From Streptomyces marianii (GTDB lineage Bacteria > Actinomycetota > Actinomycetes > Streptomycetales > Streptomycetaceae), in the NCBI RefSeq assembly GCF_005795905.1, contig NZ_VAWE01000001.1, positions 124,001 to 188,000 of the forward strand: a stretch of 64,000 nucleotides of DNA. The letters run 5' to 3'. Below, piece by piece: positions 19,228 through 27,860 of this stretch. Numbering within the stretch: the first letter of the stretch is position 1; the number at the start of each line of letters is the position of its first letter. The translations under genes were made by a program, and so were the position numbers. The notes beneath the pieces were generated by a model. It saw only the letters and a program-made list of their open reading frames with translations, was not told where the DNA came from and did not search any database.

Positions 19228-22200
19228 TCAGGTCCGCTCGCCGAGCAGCGCCGACACCTGGGCCGGCAGCGGGCGTTCACCGTCCGTGAGCGAGGAGGGA
19301 TTCAGTCGGCGCAGCAGCGGCGCGTACTCCCATCCCGTCGGCCTGGACGCCAGCGCCAGGGCCCGGGCGCGGTGTCGCTCCGCCGTCTCCGTGCGGCCCA
19401 GGTCGCGCAGGATGTCCCCGCGCGTCGCGTGGGCTTCGGCGGTGAACCACCGGTACTCGCCCTCCGCGCGGTGGTCGAAGCCCTCGGCCAGCAGGCGCAG
19501 GGCCCGCTGCGCGTCGCGCGGCGCATATGCCCGGGCCAGGGCGATACGGATCGGGAGTTCCTCTTGGACCAGGACGAACTGCCGCGTGCGGCCCAGGGCC
19601 TGCTCCAGCAGCGGCAGGGCGTCGTCCAGCAGTCCGAGCTCAACCAGGCACTGTCCGGTAAGGCGGCCCGCCTCGATGAGCGGGGCGGTGTATCCGCTGC
19701 GGCGGGTACTCGCCAGAGCGAGGGACCGCTCCCCCAGGCGCAGCGCCCGCTCGGGTTCACCCGCCCACAGTGCCAGGTCCCCGTCCCGCAGGGCGAGCCA
19801 CTCCTGCGTCGGGTAGGCGCTGCCGAGCCGGTCCCGCAGCCGTACGACCTCCTCCACTGGGCGACCGCTCTGCGCCAGGACCAGGGCGAGGTAGGTCAGC
19901 GGCACCGAGGTGTCCGCCGCGTTGGCCAGCGCGTGACGCACCGCGGTCACCGCGGCCTCGCCGGCCTCTTCCAGCGCGTCGGTGTAGAGCAGGACGGAGG
20001 CAAGGTTGCTCCACGCCGTGGGGTCGGCGCCGCGGCCGGGAGTGCGCAGTGCCTCCCGGAGCAGTTCGGCGGCGCGTGTGTTGTGACCCAGCCACTGGTA
20101 CGTCAGCGCGGCGGCGTTGTGCACACCGGCCCGGATCTGGGGCGTGCGCAACGGGCTGTCGCTCCGCATGCCGTGCGGCCACAGCCGGTTGAGTAGGGTC
20201 ATCCGTTCCTGGTGCTCGCGGATCGCGAAGGTGAGCGGCGTGTGCAGCGTGCGGAGGTAGTACGACCCGGCCTCGTCGTAGGCGTCGTGGAGAGCGGGGT
20301 CGGCGTCCGCCCGGTCGCACAGCGCGTGGAAGAACTCGAGCGGGCCACGCAGGTCCCCCAGTCCGCGCACGCGCGGCGGCGTCACGTCCGCGCCCTTGGC
20401 CCGCAGCTCGGCGAGAACGGCCAGGGCGACCGCCCCGGTGTCGCCCTCGCGCGCCAGCGCCACCTTGACGACCGGATGCATGGACCAGCGGGCGGTGCCG
20501 TCGCTGTCGGTGACCCTGCCCATCAACCCGAGGCCGACCAGCCTGGAGAGCGTGTGCTCCGTCGTGTCGGTGCTCTCGGCAGCGTCGCCGAGCCGCCGCA
20601 GCATGGCGTGCACCTCGGCGGTCGTCCAGGCATCGGCGGCGGAGGCGGCCACGCGGGCCGTTCGGCGTTCCCGTTCCGACAGGGCGGTCACGACCATTTC
20701 GAGGACCGCCGCACTGGTCACGGCGACCTCGTCGGTGACCTGCTCCGGGATGCCGCTGTGGGCGACGGCCGTGGCCAGTTCGCTCGGAGTGACGAGGCGG
20801 GAGCCCAGAGCACGGCAGACGATCTGCGTCAAGAGCGGGTGACCGCCGGTCAGCCGTTCGATCTCTGTGGCGAGCACCGGGTCGTCGGACACCCCGAACC
20901 GTCTGCTGAGCAGACTGCTCTCCGCGGTGTCCAGAGGCCCGAGATCGAGGTGGGCGACCTGCCGGGACTTCTCGAGCAGCGACGGCACCAGCCGGGTGTT
21001 GACCAGGAGCCTGGACTCGCCGCCGGAGAGCACACCCTGAATCAGGGCGACGACCCGCTCGTCGACGATACCGAGGCCGAGGCCGCCCTCACCGGTTCCG
21101 CTTCCGGACTCGGTGTCCTCCTCGCCGGCTCCGGCCGACCCTCCGCTCGCACCGGGCCGACTCGGTCCTTCACCGTGCTGATAGACCGACAACTGTCGTT
21201 CGAGGGCGTCGAAAACCAGCAGACAGCGACGGCTCTGCACCACGGACAGCGCGCGGGACAGCTCGGAGTCCGTCCGCGAGTCCGAAGACGGGCCGCCGAG
21301 CGCGGCGAGGGAGCGGACGAGGGCCCCGGCCTCGCCCCCCAGGTCGGAGAAGGACCACCACACACCTACGTCGAAAGCGCTGTGCTCCCGCCGCTGCACC
21401 TCGGTGAGACCGGTCTGGAGAAAGTTCCACACCAGGGCCGACTTGCCCATGCCGCCCACCGCCCGCACCACCAGCGCGGCGGGGGTGTCCGGGCCGGAGC
21501 CGGCCACGAAGGCCCGGACGGCATCCGTCTCCCGCTGTCGCCCGACCAGCCCTCCGGGGGCCGTCAGCAGCCCATACCCGGTCGTCGAGAGCCAGTGGAT
21601 CGGCCGGGGCGTCGCCTCGGCGGGCTCCTGCCGGTGTGCCGCGCCGGGAACGAAGCGGCAGATCAGGGGTGGGCGCCGGGGATCGGCCGGGAGCCTGACA
21701 TCCGGGCGCAGTGCCCGGAGTGCCGCGTGCGCGGCCCGTGCGGCCAGCCGGAAGAACCACCAGCGTCCCCACTCGCCGTGCCTCACATAGGACAGGTGGA
21801 CCAGGGCGCCGGCGAGGACCGACAGCAGGTAGTGCCGGTGCCAGGACTCGCGATGACTCGGCGGCAGGATGTCGTGGCAGGCGCGGTGGACGGCCCGGAC
21901 CGACGCGTCCAGGCTCTGGGGCAGCAACCCCGATGGCTCCTCCCGCCACGGGTCGAGGACGAGCTCGAGCAGGTCCTCCGCCGCCTCGCCGCGCCGGGTG
22001 CCGTGCTCCACGGACGGCAGGTGGTCGCCGCACAGTGACAGCACGAGCGCGACGACGTCGCGGCTCAGGGGAGCATCGGACGCGTAGTGCGAGAGGTCGA
22101 CGAGGCGGAGCGCCGGACGTCCGTCGGCCCGCGAGAGCCCGCCCCGCAGCGGGACGAGCACATTGCCCTGGTGCAGGTCCCCGTGGGTGTGGCCGATCAG

Positions 22201-22905
22201 GCAGTCGACCGTGGCGGACCCGAGTACCGAGTCCGGGCGCAGGGCTGTCACCGGGTTGGGCAACAGCCGCGGCTCCGGCTCGTCGGGCATCTCGACACAG
22301 TCCTCGTCGGGCGACAGGAGATGGCGGGAGTCGGCCCATGTGTACGCCGTCCGGCCCGGGGACAGGGCGTCGCGCAATTCGTCGCGCAGATACTCGGCGA
22401 CCGTCGGCGCGGGCCTGCGCAGGACCTGCCGGCAGTCGGCCCCGTTCCAGTCCACGAGCAGCAGCCGGACCAGGGCCGCACACGCCTCGGGCAGGTCGGC
22501 AGTCCGGATCTTGTCCAGGGTGTGGGTGTTCGAAAGGTCCTCCTCCACCGACTGGAACATGATGCGGCGCCCGTCCGGCAGGTCCAGCGGCAGAAAGGGC
22601 TGAAGCACCATGTGTCGGTCGGCGAAGTCCGGGGCCGACGCCCGTGCCCGGTTGTGCCGGTCGGGTTCACCGGCCTCCTCGGCGGTCGGCAGCACCTTGA
22701 CGATCAGGTGGTCGTCGCCACCGTCCGGCCGGGTGTACAGGACTCGCGCGAGCACGGCGCCGCTGTAGCCTCCGCGCTGCCAGCGCATGTAGGGCTGCCG
22801 CAGTCGGTCGCCGAACGCCGTGCGCAGGGCTGCGGCGACGGCAGGGTCGAACAGTCCGGCAAGCGCGTCGCCGGCCGGATCCTCGGTATGGGTGCCGGTC
22901 GTCAT
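19228..22905 (-). CDS. APH-like kinase - STAND NTPase - TPR protein
   Basis: 1225 aa from ATG 22905 (GGAG 5 bases upstream; GTG 22920 is the alternative). Residues ~1-400 repeat the kinase-like domain of the 15462 gene: PLDLPDGRRIMFQSVEED, IGHTHGDLHQGNVLVP near 240-255 and LRLVDLSHYA. From ~460 comes a STAND NTPase: LVGRQRETDAVRAF, P-loop GGMGKSALVWNF near 480 and Walker B CLLVFDALERQ near 565, then a winged helix. Residues ~850-1225 are TPR-like. STAND proteins oligomerise on sensing a trigger. It converges on the S-4TM/TPR-remnant end, so the island is flanked by two related kinase proteins. A Gly/Ser/Glu-rich insert follows Walker B. Confidence 0.82.
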   Translation of the reverse strand: MTTGTHTEDPAGDALAGLFDPAVAAALRTAFGDRLRQPYMRWQRGGYSGAVLARVLYTRPDGGDDHLIVKVLPTAEEAGEPDRHNRARASAPDFADRHMVLQPFLPLDLPDGRRIMFQSVEEDLSNTHTLDKIRTADLPEACAALVRLLLVDWNGADCRQVLRRPAPTVAEYLRDELRDALSPGRTAYTWADSRHLLSPDEDCVEMPDEPEPRLLPNPVTALRPDSVLGSATVDCLIGHTHGDLHQGNVLVPLRGGLSRADGRPALRLVDLSHYASDAPLSRDVVALVLSLCGDHLPSVEHGTRRGEAAEDLLELVLDPWREEPSGLLPQSLDASVRAVHRACHDILPPSHRESWHRHYLLSVLAGALVHLSYVRHGEWGRWWFFRLAARAAHAALRALRPDVRLPADPRRPPLICRFVPGAAHRQEPAEATPRPIHWLSTTGYGLLTAPGGLVGRQRETDAVRAFVAGSGPDTPAALVVRAVGGMGKSALVWNFLQTGLTEVQRREHSAFDVGVWWSFSDLGGEAGALVRSLAALGGPSSDSRTDSELSRALSVVQSRRCLLVFDALERQLSVYQHGEGPSRPGASGGSAGAGEEDTESGSGTGEGGLGLGIVDERVVALIQGVLSGGESRLLVNTRLVPSLLEKSRQVAHLDLGPLDTAESSLLSRRFGVSDDPVLATEIERLTGGHPLLTQIVCRALGSRLVTPSELATAVAHSGIPEQVTDEVAVTSAAVLEMVVTALSERERRTARVAASAADAWTTAEVHAMLRRLGDAAESTDTTEHTLSRLVGLGLMGRVTDSDGTARWSMHPVVKVALAREGDTGAVALAVLAELRAKGADVTPPRVRGLGDLRGPLEFFHALCDRADADPALHDAYDEAGSYYLRTLHTPLTFAIREHQERMTLLNRLWPHGMRSDSPLRTPQIRAGVHNAAALTYQWLGHNTRAAELLREALRTPGRGADPTAWSNLASVLLYTDALEEAGEAAVTAVRHALANAADTSVPLTYLALVLAQSGRPVEEVVRLRDRLGSAYPTQEWLALRDGDLALWAGEPERALRLGERSLALASTRRSGYTAPLIEAGRLTGQCLVELGLLDDALPLLEQALGRTRQFVLVQEELPIRIALARAYAPRDAQRALRLLAEGFDHRAEGEYRWFTAEAHATRGDILRDLGRTETAERHRARALALASRPTGWEYAPLLRRLNPSSLTDGERPLPAQVSALLGERT

Positions 22906-23440
22906 CCACGCTCCGGACACGGTACCGGCCGGCCGACGTGGCGCGGGTCACCCGGCCGAGCCCGCCCGCGGCACCCGCCAGGCGCTGACGCGCGGCGACC
23001 GCCAAGCCCGTCCACCGGGCACGGCAGTCCGCGCCAGGCGCCGTCAACTCCACAGCCAGGAGCGGGATGTCCGTACCCCGAGCTGGGAAGTGCGTGCGTC
23101 TGATCGCCGGGGCCGCACGCCCGGCTGCCCGGGGCGTACGTCAGGCAACGAGACCCGTGGGCCGAGCCGTCAAGTCCTTCCGTCCGGCGGCGCCTTCCGC
23201 ACTCCAGGTCGTCGGGGGGCCGGTACGGGACGGTCGGCAGGCATCGCGGCGGCAACGCCGACGGTGTCAGAGCACCCATGTCCACCCCCCCTGACCGCCG
23301 GACGATACCCGTGGGCCCCGTCACCCACCGCGTCCGGACTCCGGGGACATTCCCCGGAGCCGTGCGCCGTAAGCCTTGCGGCACACGGTCCGCCAGTCGG
23401 TTCCGCGGTATGCCCTCCTCGGCCTCGCAGCTGCTGATCG
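22906..23440. other. Stretch without a recognisable gene
   Basis: About 535 bases between the STAND-kinase gene and the IS110 fragment. Frames on both strands give low-complexity Arg/Pro/Gly translations with no family resemblance. The end next to 22905 should hold the promoter of the STAND-kinase gene. Confidence 0.4.
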
Positions 23441-24165
23441 CTCCGACCGCCACGGACGGGTCCGCCTCAGCTGCTCCGGATCTGACGAACAAGGGTCCGG
23501 TGATGTTGCTGACCGGGTATCAGACCCCCGCCGCCATCCGCCGCGCGGGAGCGAAACGGATCGAGACCTGGCTGAAGAACCGCAAGGTTCACGGCGCCGC
23601 CGCCCTGGCGCGAACCGTGGCGGAGGCCGCCCAGGCCCAGCACACCGCGCTGCCCGGCGAGAAGCTGGCCGCCACCATGGTGGTCCGGCTTGCGAAGGGG
23701 GTGACGGCCCTCGACGAGGAGATCGCCGAGCTTGACGCTCTGGTCGACGCCCGGTTTCTCGAGCATCCGAATGCCGAGGTGATCCGCAGCCTGCCCGGGG
23801 TGGGCCCCAGACTCGGCGCCGAGTTCATCACCGCGACCGGCGGTGACATGGACGCCTTCGGGAGCGCGGACCGGCCGGCCGGCTGCGCCGGGCTGGCGCC
23901 CAGACCTCGTGCCTCCGGCCGCGTCAGCGGCAACCTCCACAGGCCCAGGCGCTACCACCGCGGCGAGCCGGGTACCTATCGGCCATGGTCAACCTGCGAT
24001 GCCGCCCGGAGTCCAAGGCGTACTACGAACCGGAAGCGCAGCGAGGGGAAAGGGCACAAACAAGCCCTGCTTGCCCTTGCCCACCGCCGCGTCAACGTCC
24101 TGTGGGCGGTGATCCGTGACGGACAGCGCTACCAATCATCACCGCCTGTTACACCTACCGCTTGA
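23441..24165 (+). pseudogene. IS110-family transposase, C-terminal fragment
   Basis: The frame holds the C-terminal (transposase_20) half: VMLLTGYQTPAAIRRAGAK, EVIRSLPGVGPRLGAEFITA and SGRVSGNLHRPRRYHRG, ending RVNVLWAVIRDGQRY. The N-terminal DEDD half is absent. Around 23965-24030 the conserved residues (YLSAMVNLRCRPESKAYYE) lie in another frame, then the original frame resumes with KRSEGKGHKQALLALAHRR, so at least two indels are present. Inactive. Confidence 0.85.
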
Positions 24166-24472
24166 CAACGAGATCGGGAAGCTCCATCTCCAGCTCACGG
24201 ATGCGTTTGTCCTTCTCCCCGGCCTCGGTCCGCAGCCGCTCCAGCTCCGCCCGCTCGCTCTCCCGCAGCCGGCCACCCGGCGGCTCGGCCGCCGGCCGGT
24301 CCGACGACGACGACGACCCGCTACGCCTCGCCCGCGACACCCAGCCGTGCAGCGTTCCGGGATGGATGCCCAGATCCTCGGCCACCTCCGGAATCGGCTT
24401 CCCGGTCTCCGTCACGATCCGCACCGCCCCCTCACGGAACTCAGCGTCGTAGATGCGCTTCCTGGATGCCAT
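24155..24472 (-). pseudogene. IS3-family OrfA fragment
   Basis: From ATG 24472, MASRKRIYDAEFREGAVRIV and DLGIHPGTLHGWVSRA form the helix-turn-helix of an IS3 OrfA, followed by a coiled coil (ERAELERLRTEAGEKDKRIR). The normal C-terminus, as in the intact copy at 40447-40812, is replaced by PDLVVKR where the sequence meets the IS110 fragment. OrfB is absent. The upstream bases to about 24548 look like the element's end. Confidence 0.8.
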
Positions 24473-24575
24473 GACCCCCCAACTGTCCCTCCGGTCACGG
24501 TCTCCACAGTAGGAGGGGAGGTGCAAAGCCAGTTCAGATGTCACCCGATCGTGCGGCAGACCCGATTTGACACCC

Positions 24576-25529
24576 TCACAACGGGTTGTGATCGTAGGCA
24601 GCTTGGAGGCCGGCGTAGGACGAGTTCAGGCGCGCTGATTCCGATTCGTCCATGGGAAGGACGAGGCACCGCTCAGCCCCTGACGCGCCCACCACGCAGG
24701 GCAGGGAGACGACCGTTCCGGGTGGAAGGCCATAACCTGACGCCGCCAGGCACGAAACAGGCAGGATGTGTTTCTCGTCCCTTACCACCGACTGCACCAG
24801 CGCCGCAACCGCCGTAGCCGTCCCGAAGCTCGTATGGCCCTTCCGCCGGTGGATCTCCGCTCCCCTGGAATGGGTGAACGACTCCAGATCCTTCTTCGCC
24901 TCGTCCCAGCCGATGCCGGGGCCGGCCGGGAACGCCGTAACCGGGACTCCGCCGATGAGAGCCGACGACCAGACGACGAACGCGCTCTGCCCGTGCTCCC
25001 CGATGACGTAGGCGTGGACGTTGGCGTGGTCGACGCCTATCCGCCGTCCCAACGCGTACCGGAGGCGAGCCGTGTCGTTCACCGTCCCGCTGCCCAGCAC
25101 CAGATTCGGTGGGCGGTGCGTGTGTTCCAGCATGACTCTGGTCAGCAGCTCGACGGGATTGCTGACGATGACGACGACCGCCTCGGGCGCCACCGCATCG
25201 AGTGATGCCACCACGTCCTTGATGATGGGGGCGTTCACGCCGAACAGCTCAAGCCTGTCCTGGCCGGTGGCCACGGTCGGCCCCACCGCCACCACCACGA
25301 CACCCACCTCGGACAGGTGGCGCAGGTCGTCCGTGACCCTCACGTCCTGCTCCCGTAGATGCGACACCGCGTCCGCGATGTCCCAGCCCTCGCCCTCAGC
25401 ACGCGCGCGCACACGGTCGTACAGCACCACCCGGCGGGTCACCTCCCGCAGGACGAGAGCATTGGCAATCGCCGAGCCCAGATGCCCGGCACCCAACACG
25501 CCCACCGCCGTACTCGGCGCAGCCCCCAT
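24576..25529 (-). CDS. Lactate/malate dehydrogenase family protein
   Basis: 317 aa from ATG 25529, which has AGGAGG 7 bases upstream (the open frame continues to 25952 but is non-coding there). The NAD-binding motif is VGVLGAGHLGSAIAN near residues 9-23, VVVIVSNPVELLTRV is the usual Asn-Pro loop, and HAYVIGEHGQSAFVVWS carries the catalytic His. The common form of that motif is GEHGDS; here it is GEHGQS. It should interconvert a 2-oxo and a 2-hydroxy acid with NAD(H). The substrate is not certain because the active-site loop is diverged, and there is no neighbouring pathway gene. Confidence 0.82.
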   Translation of the reverse strand: MGAAPSTAVGVLGAGHLGSAIANALVLREVTRRVVLYDRVRARAEGEGWDIADAVSHLREQDVRVTDDLRHLSEVGVVVVAVGPTVATGQDRLELFGVNAPIIKDVVASLDAVAPEAVVVIVSNPVELLTRVMLEHTHRPPNLVLGSGTVNDTARLRYALGRRIGVDHANVHAYVIGEHGQSAFVVWSSALIGGVPVTAFPAGPGIGWDEAKKDLESFTHSRGAEIHRRKGHTSFGTATAVAALVQSVVRDEKHILPVSCLAASGYGLPPGTVVSLPCVVGASGAERCLVLPMDESESARLNSSYAGLQAAYDHNPL

Positions 25530-25754
25530 GGACCTGCCTCCTCTCGGAGGAGCCGGCCCCTGATCCAGGATACCGTCGGCACGGCCGCCACGCCTTGCGG
25601 CCCCGTGCCCGCCCGTCGCGTTGCAGGCATCCCTCTGCCGGCGGGCGGATTCGCCCTGGGAGCTCACGGACGCGGTGTGCGCGGAGGGGCACTTCCGGCT
25701 GTCCACGCCCCGGACACAGCAGTCGCACTCCCGTCGAACCCCGGTCACCCCGTC

Positions 25755-26010
25755 GATCGTCGCGTAGTGGTGCCCCGGACGTCGAACGGCGGTGCGCGCC
25801 CCGGGTGGTCCGTGGCGAAGTCCTCGCCGATGTCGTCGACGGTGTCGGCCACGGTCGCCGGTGATGCGGATGATCCCGGCGTACGGCTGGTCGATGTCCT
25901 CGATGAGGAGCAGGGAGCCCGTGAACAGGGCGGCCAGGGTACCCAGCAGCACGATGTGCGCGGGTCCGCGCTTGTGCGGCAGTCCGAAGGCGAATACCCC
26001 GACGGCCGCG
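25755..26010 (-). pseudogene. C-terminal remnant of a DUF4239-like membrane protein
   Basis: Minus-strand residues FAFGLPHKRGPAHIVLLGTL and ALFTGSLLLIEDIDQPYAGI give the last membrane helix and end of a DUF4239 (bestrophin-like) protein. The tail DTVDDIGEDFATDHPG continues in a different frame, so an indel lies near 25860. No N-terminal part is seen. Assignment by pattern only. Confidence 0.5.
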
Positions 26011-26702
26011 ACACCTGGTGGGCCATCGGAATTTCACCTGAACATGCTTCCGGCGATCGGATTGGCCATCCGATGCCCGTGGACGGATATCCGTTCCGCG
26101 TCGGGAATAGATTCATCTGAAGAATTCCGGAAGGGGCTCCTTACGCCTCGGGAACCGCCTGTCTGCGACCGCGTAACCGGCAGTCATCGTGTCCACACCA
26201 CGGGGGTGATCTGTCGATTTGCTGGATGAGTGTGGTGTGTCGAGGTCCGACAGCCTTTCCGCCCCTGGTCCAAGCCGTTGGGCGTTTGGCGTCGGCGTAT
26301 GGTCGCTCCGGATTCCTGATGGCGTGCTTCGGCGTGGTGCGCCTGCCGGCGGTGGGCTCGTGACACCGGAGGTCGAAGCGGGGTGAGATCCGACTCACCG
26401 CGAAAGGACACCCGGGATTCTTGTGGGTGGGCTGCACCCCCTCCCCGGCCCGCGTCGCACGATGGCATCGCAGACTCACCGGGATCTTGTGGAATGCGTC
26501 GCGAGGGGACTCCCGTAAACGGGTCCGATGTTTCCGATCTCGTCGAATAAGGCGCCCGAGGAATCGACGTGCGTGACCCCCTGAGACTCGTCGATCGCGA
26601 TCGTTCGAACCGACTTGATCGGATTACATCCACCTCGGCAATAAAGGGGTGCATTAGTATACGATAGAAATAGTCATAGGTCGCAGCGGCGACCGGACCA
26701 GG
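26011..26702. other. Long intergenic stretch before the SDR gene
   Basis: About 690 bases. Frames such as 26141-26479 (minus) are basic and low in complexity, with no recognised family. An AT-richer patch at about 26640-26680 (ATTAGTATACGATAG) is unusual for this DNA and is the best candidate for the SDR promoter or operator; no exact -10/-35 was assigned. Confidence 0.35.
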
Positions 26703-26711
26703 AGCAGACCC

Positions 26712-27419
26712 ATGACCTCCGTCGCAGGTTCGACAGTCCTCGTCACCGGGGGCAGTCGAGGCATCGGCCGGGCCCTGGTCGAGTCTCTCTGCAACCGAGG
26801 CGCCAGGAAGGTCTACGCCACCGCCCGTGACCCGCGGAGCGTCACCCACCCCGAGGCGGTCCCACTACCCCTGGAGGTCACCGACCCCGCGTCAGTGGCC
26901 GCCGCGGCGGAGCGGGCGCGCGACATCACAATCCTGATCAACAACGCCGGCACGACCCTCAGAGCGTCGCTCCTGACCTCACCGGTGGACGACATCCGCC
27001 ACGAGTTCGAGACCAACTTCTACGGCCCGTTGAATATGACCAGGGCGTTCGTCCCGATCATCCAGGCCAATGGCGGCGGCCATCTGCTCAATGTGCACTC
27101 CGTCCTGTCCTGGATCGCCTCCCCCGACTTGGAGGCCTACAGTGCCTCGAAGGCCGCGCTGTGGTCCCAGACCAACGCGCTGCGCCTGGAACTACGGTCG
27201 CGCGGCATCAACGTCACCGGGCTGCACGTCGGTTGCGTCGACACCGACCTCTCGGCGCACATCGACACACCGAAGACGTCGCCAGGAAGCGTTGCGGAGC
27301 AGGCGCTGGACGGAATCGAAACCGACGCCTACGAAGTGCTGGCCGACGACAGGTCCCGGCAGGTCAAGACGGGCCTGGCCGAGGGACTTGCCTCCCTGTA
27401 CCCGGAACTGGCGGGCTGA
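26712..27419 (+). CDS. Short-chain dehydrogenase/reductase (classical SDR)
   Basis: 235 aa from ATG 26712, with AGGAGC about 6 bases upstream. Cofactor motif VLVTGGSRGIGRALVES near residues 9-25, NNAG near 79-82, a Ser in the VHSVLSW strand and the catalytic Tyr-Lys in EAYSASKAALW. R residues after the second strand suggest NADP(H). Substrate unknown. It follows a long non-coding leader with an AT-rich patch and stands alone. Confidence 0.9.
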   Translation: MTSVAGSTVLVTGGSRGIGRALVESLCNRGARKVYATARDPRSVTHPEAVPLPLEVTDPASVAAAAERARDITILINNAGTTLRASLLTSPVDDIRHEFETNFYGPLNMTRAFVPIIQANGGGHLLNVHSVLSWIASPDLEAYSASKAALWSQTNALRLELRSRGINVTGLHVGCVDTDLSAHIDTPKTSPGSVAEQALDGIETDAYEVLADDRSRQVKTGLAEGLASLYPELAG

Positions 27420-27860
27420 CCCGCACGGGCCGGCACCTTTCCGCGGGAGCGGAGGGAGTGCCTGACTTGTTGAATCGACCGCAGGCGCTCGGTCTGCAGC
27501 CGTAGCGTTCCAGGGCGCCGGTCGGCACGGGCTCGGGTGGTGTCTTGCCGCGCTGCGGGCTGGCTCATGCGGACCGGCCGGGCGCGGGCCCGGCCGCAGG
27601 GCACCGCCTCCGGCGGGGCTGCCACAGCACCTCAGCAGCCCGCGAGGGGGCCGCGAGGGCGTCACCTCCCACCCCCGCCGGGACGACGGCCGAAGGCGCG
27701 GTGGAATGGCGCGGTGGAATGGCGGGCACCGCATCACTGATGACAGCCGGTACGGCCATTCATGCGGTGCGTCATGAAGCGCGTTCCAGGAACGAAAGGT
27801 GCGAAACCGAGCAGGTTATCCTTGAAGGACTGACCCGCTACCAAGGCCCGTGACTGAGCC
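27420..27860. other. Stretch without a recognisable gene
   Basis: About 440 bases between the SDR and ABC exporter genes. The frames give Arg/Gly/Ala-rich translations without a family pattern. The promoter of the ABC gene is expected at its 3' end. Confidence 0.4.

Noticed and set aside
20212..22038. 608-codon plus-strand open frame opposite the STAND-kinase gene
   Set aside because: It is the antisense shadow of 19228-22905; the translation is Gln/Arg/Gly-rich with no domain, while the minus strand has kinase, P-loop and TPR motifs.
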